5,267 nucleotides of DNA from Acidimicrobiaceae bacterium. GTDB lineage: Bacteria; Actinomycetota; Acidimicrobiia; Acidimicrobiales; Palsa-688. The stretch covers positions 1 to 5,267 of the forward strand of contig PMHU01000124.1 of assembly GCA_003156795.1 (NCBI GenBank). Direction: 5' to 3'. Shown one piece after another: positions 1 to 4,368 of this stretch (the stretch's first letter is position 1; each line of letters starts with the position of its first letter). The position numbers were made by a program, and so were the translations under genes. The notes under the pieces are model-generated. The model saw nothing but the letters and a program-made list of their open reading frames with translations. It made no database searches and was not told where the DNA came from.

Positions 1-55
1 GACATAAGGGCTGGTCATTGATAGGGACATGTTCCAAGTTGTTTCGTGGCGAGCC

Positions 56-526
56 CTAATCGACGTCTACGTCGAGTGCCCAATGCCATTTCGAATGCCA
101 GTCCTCGACCCCTAGTACCCGCAGCTGTCGTGTTTCGATGCGCCAGCCCTCGCGAGTGCGGACGATCGAGTCGTGGTAGTAGCCCCACAACCTCGGAGTG
201 ACTCCGTCAGCTCGTTCGTGCCAGGCATACACCGACGTGCGCACGTTTGCTCTGTTGTCATCTTCAAATGTCACCAGAACATTGGCATTGTGATGGCTGG
301 TGGCCTTAAACCCGCCGTCTGGGTGCCCGAACATCTGCCGGAGAGCAACTCGGGTGCGCAAAGGCGGCCTAACAGGACCGTAGTCCACCGTGCAGTCTTC
401 GGTGAATAGGTCGACAACCTTGTCGTAGAGCCGGTGATCGACGCAGTACGAGTACCGATGGACGAGGTCGACAATGCTGTCTTTGTCCAGGAGTCGCCGC
501 AGCGCGATCTGATCGTCAGTGACCAT
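56..526 (-). CDS. SnoaL-like / NTF2-fold family protein (possible dehydratase or isomerase), 156 aa
   Basis: The protein has the length and pattern of single-domain SnoaL-like (NTF2-fold) proteins. An N-terminal helix carries IVDLVHRYSYCVD (18-30), followed by LFTEDCTVDYG (40-50), SHHNANV (77-83), WGYYHD (114-119) and the closing strand motif EGWRIE (126-131). There is no signal peptide or membrane segment, so it is probably cytosolic. Y25, D30 and H78 have the same 5 and 48 residue spacing that I recall for the Tyr-Asp-His set of the bile-acid dehydratase BaiE, which suggests dehydratase or isomerase chemistry; this is inference. Related proteins include ring-hydroxylating dioxygenase beta subunits, but no alpha subunit is in the window. 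I chose the ATG at 526 because AGGAGA lies just upstream; an in-frame ATG at 565 would add 13 residues and has no such site. The gene is transcribed away from the three-gene oxidoreductase operon. Family confidence is high; substrate is unknown. Confidence 0.85.
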   Translation of the reverse strand: MVTDDQIALRRLLDKDSIVDLVHRYSYCVDHRLYDKVVDLFTEDCTVDYGPVRPPLRTRVALRQMFGHPDGGFKATSHHNANVLVTFEDDNRANVRTSVYAWHERADGVTPRLWGYYHDSIVRTREGWRIETRQLRVLGVEDWHSKWHWALDVDVD

Positions 527-530
527 TAGT

Positions 531-536
531 TCTCCT
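531..536 (-). promoter_or_regulatory. Ribosome binding site that fixes the SnoaL-like gene start
   Basis: On the minus strand the sequence reads AGAGGAGAACTAATG. The AGGAG core sits 5 nt before the ATG at 526-524, a near-ideal match and spacing. It decides the start against the longer reading from 565. Confidence 0.8.
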
Positions 537-542
537 CTATAT

Positions 543-588
543 TTGGTGATATTCCATGTTACCAAGTATCAATTGGGTCCTATCTTGG
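543..588. promoter_or_regulatory. Candidate operator: clustered TTGG/CCAA dyads in the SnoaL-like gene leader
   Basis: This AT-richer stretch holds several overlapping short inverted repeats: TTGGT (543-547) with ACCAA (561-565), CCAA (562-565) with TTGG (573-576), and CCAAG (562-566) with CTTGG (584-588). They share the central ACCAAG half-site and lie 17 to 62 nt upstream of the minus-strand start codon, where a promoter or operator is expected. I could not place convincing -35 and -10 boxes. Short arms arise by chance, so this is a weak call. Confidence 0.25.
548..567. repeat. Imperfect direct repeat, second copy at 20-39, flanking the SnoaL-like gene
   Basis: The 20-nt stretches at 20-39 and 548-567 share GATA, CATGTT and CCAAGT in the same order, with one compensated insertion/deletion (CATGTT directly followed by CCAAGT in the left copy, CATGTT-A-CCAAGT in the right). 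They bracket the SnoaL-like gene on both sides. They could be paired regulator sites, scars of an insertion, or chance. Confidence 0.25.
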
Positions 589-613
589 ATTGGCGCCGAG
601 CCAGAGCTACACC

Positions 614-937
614 TCAGGTTGTCGAATTGCGGTCGGTTTGCGGGTCGCGCCGATGGTTGCGGTCGCGGAATGCGGGGCCGGGCTCGAGCGTGACGGTGCG
701 TGCCTCGATCTTCGCCGCAGTGCTGGCAGGTCAGGCGCGCCTCGGCAATCTGGCCGCAGGCGTGATGGCGTAGGACTATCGGCGGCCCTTCGGGGCCGGC
801 GAGATGCTTGTCGCCCCATCTCATGAGAGCCACGATGGCGGGGAAGCGGTCGCGTCCGGCCGGGGTCAGCGGTATTCGCAGCGGTCGGGATCGCGGGCGT
901 AGGCGACGCGTTCGAGCAGGCCGTAACGTGATTGAAA
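614..937 (-). pseudogene. Decayed HxlR-family winged-helix transcriptional regulator (C-terminal remnant)
   Basis: Read on the minus strand, three frames join into the C-terminal half of an HxlR-type regulator. From about 925 the first frame gives YGLLERV then DPDRCEYR and meets a TGA. Moving one base at about 870 restores LTPAGRDRF, RWGDKHLAGPEGPP, LRHHACG and LTCQHCGE. A second one-base shift at about 711-713 restores KIEARTVTLEPGPAF and runs to a TGA at 616-614. The wing hairpin ending in EYRLTPAGR, the WGD motif and the CxxCG pattern are typical of the family. Both breaks are explained by single missing bases. The N-terminal helix-turn-helix half is not recognisable upstream of about 937, where the start region of the divergent operon begins. 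HxlR regulators often sit divergent to the redox genes they control, so this may be the old regulator of the neighbouring operon. If the two shifts were assembly errors, the missing N-terminus would still make it a fragment. Confidence 0.8.
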
Positions 938-970
938 CACTGGCCTCAGATGTCGATGAACGGGAAGGTG

Positions 971-2134
971 ATGAATCAGACCGAGCCACCGGCCACACCG
1001 TCACGCGGAAGCAAGATCGAAGAGGTCGCCCGCGACATCGCCGCGTTGGCGGGAGAACTGGCGGGGGATACCGACCGACTACGGCGGCTCCCCGACGAGT
1101 TGGTGGAGCGCCTACAGGGCGGCGGCCTGCTCAACGCGGGCGCCCCGCGCGAGGTTGGAGGCTTGGAGTTGGCGCCCGAGATGGCCTTGCGCTGCGCGGA
1201 GGAGATCGCCCGCGCCGATGCCTCCGTCGGCTGGTGTGTGTCGATCGCCATCACCAGCAGCCTGCTGGCGGCCTACCTGCCCGCCGACGCTCGAACCGAA
1301 TTGTTCGGCGCCGGGCAGATCGCGGCGGGAGTGTGGGCGCCGCGCGGCCAGGCCCGGCCAGTAGACGGCGGCGTTATCGTCTCGGGCCGGTGGGCCTTCT
1401 GCAGCGGGATCACCCATGCCGACCTGCTCTTCGCCGGCTGCCTGATGGAGGATGACGCTGCCGATCGGCCGGCGCCGAGCGTGGTGGCGATCCCCAAGCA
1501 GGACCTACACGTGCTCGACACCTGGTACACCCTGGGCTTGCGCGGCACGGGCAGTCACGATGCTGTTGCCGACGAGATCTTCGTGCCGTCAGCCCGCGTG
1601 TTCTCGTTGTTCGACGGGCCGCTCATCGACCGCCCGCTCTACCGCTTCCCGCCATTCGGTTTCTTCGCGCTGTCGGTTGCGGCGCCTGCGTTGGGGAACG
1701 CGCGTGCCGCTATTGACGATCTCCTCGCTCTGGCCACGGGCAAGGTCGGACTCGGCTCTAGCCGCACTCTCGCCGAGCGCGCTTCCACCCAGGCCGCCGT
1801 CGCCACAGCCGAGGCGTCGCTGCGAGCCGCGAGAGGTCTGTTCTACGAAGCCATCGAGGCCGCCTGGCAGGCGGCCCAGCTTGAAGCGCCGGTCCCGCTC
1901 CCTCTCCGCAATGCCCTTCGCTTAGCGGCCACGCACGCGGCGCGCACATCGGCGGCCATTGTGGGTTCGATGTACGACCTGGCCGGTGGATCGGCGATCT
2001 ACGACGACTCACCCCTGCAAAAGCGTTTCCGCGATGCCCACACCGCCACCGCTCACTTCCAAGTCAACGAGACCTCCCGCGAGCTGCCCGGTCGGATCCT
2101 GCTCGGTCTGCCCGCCGACGCCTCGCCGCTATGA
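971..2134 (+). CDS. Acyl-CoA dehydrogenase-fold flavin-dependent monooxygenase-like protein, 387 aa
   Basis: The whole length matches the acyl-CoA dehydrogenase superfamily, closest in pattern to the hydroxylase branch (HsaA, DszC and similar two-component monooxygenases). The N-terminal helical domain has LPDELVERLQGGGLL and an ADASVGW motif ending at G87-W88. The central beta domain carries SGRWAFCSG and the signature GLRGTGSHD (189-197), followed by a FVP segment. The C-terminal helical domain ends with GRILLGLP (374-381), as in that branch. I see no YEG-type segment with the usual catalytic glutamate of true acyl-CoA dehydrogenases. Such hydroxylases take reduced FMN or FAD from a separate flavin reductase; none of the usual small type is in the window. 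No signal peptide is present. I chose the ATG at 971, preceded by GGGAAGG at short spacing; in-frame ATGs at 956 and 950 and a TTG at 932 are alternatives. The TGA overlaps the next gene's ATG. Family is firm; hydroxylase versus dehydrogenase is inference. Confidence 0.88.
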   Translation: MNQTEPPATPSRGSKIEEVARDIAALAGELAGDTDRLRRLPDELVERLQGGGLLNAGAPREVGGLELAPEMALRCAEEIARADASVGWCVSIAITSSLLAAYLPADARTELFGAGQIAAGVWAPRGQARPVDGGVIVSGRWAFCSGITHADLLFAGCLMEDDAADRPAPSVVAIPKQDLHVLDTWYTLGLRGTGSHDAVADEIFVPSARVFSLFDGPLIDRPLYRFPPFGFFALSVAAPALGNARAAIDDLLALATGKVGLGSSRTLAERASTQAAVATAEASLRAARGLFYEAIEAAWQAAQLEAPVPLPLRNALRLAATHAARTSAAIVGSMYDLAGGSAIYDDSPLQKRFRDAHTATAHFQVNETSRELPGRILLGLPADASPL

Positions 2135-3135
2135 GCCCAAAAGTCGAAGCCGTCGTCCCGTTCTGGCGTAACCGGCCCGACGACGAGGCGCTGGACATCG
2201 CCCTCGCGGTCCGAGCCGCTGGGCTGGACACGCTATGGATTGGCGAGATGGCGACCTTCGACGCGTTCGCCCTGGCCACTGCGATCGGATACCGCACGCC
2301 TGGACTCGGTTTGAAGGTCGGCCCGGTGGCCATCGGTGTGAGGACCCCGGCTTCGATGGCGTTGGCCGCGTCATCGGTGGCGACGCTCACCGGCAGCCCG
2401 GTTCGCCTCGCCCTCGGTGCCTCCAGCCCGGCGATCGTGAAAGGTTGGCACGGCCACGATTGGGAGCACAGCGCCTCGCGCATGCACGAGACGCTCAGCG
2501 CGCTGCGGCCCATCCTGGCGGGTGAGTCCTCGGACTTCGACGGTAACCATGTGCGCACGCACGGTTTCCGTCTGCACCACCCCCTGGCCGACACTCGCGT
2601 CTCGGTCGCCGCGTTCGGCCCGGCCATGCTGGGCGTCTCGGCGCGCCATGCCGACGAGGTCGTCGTCAACCTTGTGCCTCCATCGCAGGTCAGCGGCGTT
2701 CGAGCCTTGATCGACGCCAAGGCAGCCGCCGCCGGCCGCCCCGCGCCCAGCCTGGCCGTGTGGGTGCCGGTCGCGTTGGACCCGGGCGACGAAGCTCGGG
2801 CCCAGCTGGCCGCTCAGCTGGCGATGTACCTCGCACCGCCGGGCTATGGCGAGATGTTCTCGGCGATGGGCTTCTCCGAACTAGTCGAGCGAGCTCGCTC
2901 GGGCGTACCGCGAGCGAAACTCGCTGATCTGATCCCAGACGAGTTGCTCCAACGCATTTGCGCCCTGGGATCGGAGGAGGAAGTGACCGGGCGGATCTCG
3001 GCATACTTCCAAGCCGGCGCCGACGTAGTAGCCGTCGTGCCGTCCACGGCTGAGGACGTGGCCGGCCGCGCCGTGCTCACCGTCATATCCGCACGCTTTC
3101 CAGGCCGTCCCCGACAAGAGGAGCGTCTGTCATGA
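2131..3135 (+). CDS. LLM-class (luciferase-like, F420- or FMN-dependent) oxidoreductase, 334 aa
   Basis: The protein has the TIM-barrel pattern of the bacterial luciferase-like family. Landmarks are AVRAAGLDTLWIGEM (26-40) and TFDAFALATAI (42-52), then VGPVAIGVRTP (63-73) and LTGSPVRLALGASSP (86-100) running into IVKGWHG (102-108). The GASSP plus WHG combination is typical of actinobacterial members annotated as F420-dependent, so coenzyme F420 is the more likely cofactor, though FMN cannot be excluded. The length is normal for the family and the protein appears cytosolic. Its ATG overlaps the stop of the upstream gene by 4 nt (ATGA), and no Shine-Dalgarno sequence precedes it, so translation probably depends on coupling to the upstream gene. 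It overlaps the next gene in the same way. Together with its neighbours it suggests redox processing of one substrate, but nothing in the sequence names that substrate. Confidence 0.92.
   Translation: MSPKVEAVVPFWRNRPDDEALDIALAVRAAGLDTLWIGEMATFDAFALATAIGYRTPGLGLKVGPVAIGVRTPASMALAASSVATLTGSPVRLALGASSPAIVKGWHGHDWEHSASRMHETLSALRPILAGESSDFDGNHVRTHGFRLHHPLADTRVSVAAFGPAMLGVSARHADEVVVNLVPPSQVSGVRALIDAKAAAAGRPAPSLAVWVPVALDPGDEARAQLAAQLAMYLAPPGYGEMFSAMGFSELVERARSGVPRAKLADLIPDELLQRICALGSEEEVTGRISAYFQAGADVVAVVPSTAEDVAGRAVLTVISARFPGRPRQEERLS
3116..3123 (+). promoter_or_regulatory. Ribosome binding site of the MDR reductase gene, inside the LLM gene
   Basis: AAGAGGAG lies 8 nt before the ATG at 3132, within the last codons of the LLM gene. 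It confirms the overlapping start and gives this third gene its own initiation signal, unlike the second gene. Confidence 0.75.
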
Positions 3136-4148
3136 TACCCATCAACCTGCAATGCCGGCTGGCCGCCCGGCCCGTCGGCCTGCCCAAGGCCGCTGACTGG
3201 GCTTTCGTCGAGGAGTCGTCTGCGGAACCAGGGGAGGGGGAGTTTCGTGTCCAGGTCGAGTACCTGTCGATCGATCCCGCCATGCGCTCGTGGATGAACG
3301 CCGGTCGCTCCTACGTACCACCAGTCGAGATCGGCGAAGTCATGCGCGCCGGCGGCATCGGCCGCGTCGTCGACTCGCACCACGCCGACTATGCCGTAGG
3401 CGAGACTGTGTACGGCGTCTTCGGCGTGCAGCGCTTCGCGCTCTCGGACGGAACGGGCGTGACAAGAGTCGAGACGGCCCTGGCGCCGGCACCGGTACAG
3501 CTCGGCGTTTTGGGCATCAGTGGCTTGACCGCGTACTTCGGGCTGCGCGATGTCGGCCGACCCCAGCCCGGCCAGACTGTCGTGGTATCGGCCGCCGCCG
3601 GGTCGGTGGGAAGCATCGTCGGCCAGATCGCCCGGATCCAAGGTTGCCGGGTCGTGGGGATCGCTGGAGGGCGGGACAAGTGCCGGTGGCTCGTCGACGA
3701 GCTCGGCTTCGATGCAGCCATCGACTACAAGAGCGACGACGTTCGCGCCCGACTGCGCAAGGATGCGCCCGACGGCATCGATGTCTTCTTCGACAACGTG
3801 GGTGGAAGGATCCTCGAGGAAGCGCTACGCCGCCTCGCCCACGGTGCTCGGGTGGTGCTATGCGGGGCGGTCTCTCAGTACAACGCGGCCGAGGCACCGA
3901 GCGGCCCGGCCAACTACATGCAGCTCCTCGTGGCGCGCGCTTCGATGACAGGGTTCGTGATCTTCGACTACGCGGACCGTTACGCCGAGGGCGTCGCCCA
4001 GCTGACCCGTTGGCTCGAAAGCGGCGAGCTGCGCTCGCAGGAGGATGTCGTGCACGGCGATATCCGAGACTTCCCGGACGTACTTCTTCGGCTATTCGAC
4101 GGCGTCCACACCGGCAAGCTCATCCTCGCCCTCGACGCTTCCCAATAA
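3132..4148 (+). CDS. NADPH-dependent MDR-superfamily oxidoreductase (CurA/PTGR-like enone reductase), 338 aa
   Basis: This is a full-length medium-chain dehydrogenase/reductase of the zinc-independent group that includes prostaglandin/leukotriene reductases and curcumin reductase CurA. YLSIDPAMRSWM starts at residue 44 and is the hallmark of that group. LGISGLTAYFGL (127-138) precedes the Rossmann dinucleotide-binding loop SAAAGSVGS (153-161). GGRDKCRWL around K183 resembles the segment that binds the NADPH 2'-phosphate. DNVGG is at 221-225, and the C-terminus ends with a HTGKLIL motif as is usual. The zinc-ligand pattern of alcohol dehydrogenases is absent. Known relatives reduce the C=C bond of alpha,beta-unsaturated ketones or aldehydes with NADPH, so the likely role is enone reduction of a pathway intermediate. 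It is the last gene of the operon, starts inside the stop of the LLM gene (ATGA overlap) and has its own ribosome binding site. The family assignment is strong; substrate is unknown. Confidence 0.92.
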   Translation: MIPINLQCRLAARPVGLPKAADWAFVEESSAEPGEGEFRVQVEYLSIDPAMRSWMNAGRSYVPPVEIGEVMRAGGIGRVVDSHHADYAVGETVYGVFGVQRFALSDGTGVTRVETALAPAPVQLGVLGISGLTAYFGLRDVGRPQPGQTVVVSAAAGSVGSIVGQIARIQGCRVVGIAGGRDKCRWLVDELGFDAAIDYKSDDVRARLRKDAPDGIDVFFDNVGGRILEEALRRLAHGARVVLCGAVSQYNAAEAPSGPANYMQLLVARASMTGFVIFDYADRYAEGVAQLTRWLESGELRSQEDVVHGDIRDFPDVLLRLFDGVHTGKLILALDASQ

Positions 4149-4209
4149 GCCAGACATCCGGCCGGCGAAATGCCAAGTCCCTGTCAAGCTGGAAGACGCC
4201 GCCGAGCGC

Positions 4210-4234
4210 CGCCGGGCTAACCCGCGTCCCGGTG
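4210..4234 (+). terminator. GC-rich hairpin, weak candidate terminator of the operon
   Basis: About 60 nt after the MDR stop codon, 4210-4216 can pair with 4228-4234 (7 bp including one G-U, core CCGGG/CCCGG) around an 11-nt loop. No T-run follows, so it is not a classical intrinsic terminator, though GC-rich actinobacteria often use hairpins without one. The short stem makes this uncertain. Confidence 0.2.
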
Positions 4235-4255
4235 TCGTGCAGGTACGAGGGTCAA

Positions 4256-4285
4256 ACTGTCAGGCGGGTACGGGGTCGTGACAGT
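4256..4285. promoter_or_regulatory. Perfect 7-bp inverted repeat upstream of the RCC1-repeat gene (candidate operator)
   Basis: ACTGTCA (4256-4262) and TGACAGT (4279-4285) are exact reverse complements 23 bp apart centre to centre, about two helical turns, which suits a dimeric regulator. An imperfect direct repeat GGTACG-(A)-GGGTC (4242-4253 and 4267-4277) overlaps it. The site lies 84 nt before the GTG start at 4369. It could instead form an RNA stem with a 16-nt loop. Confidence 0.35.
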
Positions 4286-4332
4286 GGTAGCGTGCTTGTG
4301 GGCTGCGCTGGGGGGTCCTGGCGGAATGGGCC

Positions 4333-4354
4333 CGTTCCGACAGGCGTCGGAGCG
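4333..4354 (+). promoter_or_regulatory. 9-bp hairpin with tetraloop in the leader of the RCC1-repeat gene
   Basis: CGTTCCGAC pairs with GTCGGAGCG (one G-U pair) around the loop AGGC. The hairpin ends only a few bases before the ribosome binding site and has no following T-run, so a role in translation or mRNA stability is more likely than termination. Confidence 0.4.
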
Positions 4355-4357
4355 TTC

Positions 4358-4364
4358 GGGAGGG
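4358..4364 (+). promoter_or_regulatory. Ribosome binding site that fixes the GTG start of the RCC1-repeat gene
   Basis: GGGAGGG contains GGAGG at 4359-4363, 5 nt before the GTG at 4369. Its strength and spacing, together with a signal peptide beginning right after, decide this start. Confidence 0.75.
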
Positions 4365-4368
4365 TCTG

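Larger units (their letters stand above)
527..970. other. 444-bp non-coding interval between divergent genes
   Basis: This interval separates the minus-strand SnoaL-like gene from the plus-strand operon. Positions 527-613 are AT-richer and hold the dyads described separately. Positions 614-937 are taken by the HxlR remnant. Only about 33 nt (938-970) remain between the remnant and the first operon ATG. The long open frames across the interval on both strands do not look like intact proteins. No convincing promoter for the operon was found here. Confidence 0.6.

Noticed and set aside
20..41. End of an insertion sequence at the left edge (GGGACATGTTCC-like motif)
   Set aside because: It is vaguely like a transposon terminal repeat, but no transposase fragment or matching inverted copy is present in the window.
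7..57. AGGGCT (7-12) and AGCCCT (52-57) as a terminator stem after the SnoaL-like gene
   Set aside because: Six-base arms with a 39-nt loop overlapping the stop codon, and no T-run, do not make a credible terminator.
932..960. TTGAAA (932-937) with GATGAA (955-960) as a promoter for the operon
   Set aside because: The -10 match is poor and the transcript would start only a few bases before the ATG at 971. Too weak to call.
537..1004. 155-codon minus-strand open frame overlapping the intergenic interval
   Set aside because: Only its middle part resembles a protein family (HxlR). Both ends are out of frame with that homology, so it is reported as a pseudogene rather than a gene.
808..1455. 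215-codon plus-strand open frame
   Set aside because: Its arginine- and proline-rich composition is typical of a shadow frame, and it overlaps the HxlR remnant and the well-supported monooxygenase-like gene.
4277..4293. GTGACA and TAGCGT as promoter boxes for the RCC1 gene
   Set aside because: TAGCGT could be an actinobacterial -10, but no -35 sits at the right spacing, so no promoter was called.
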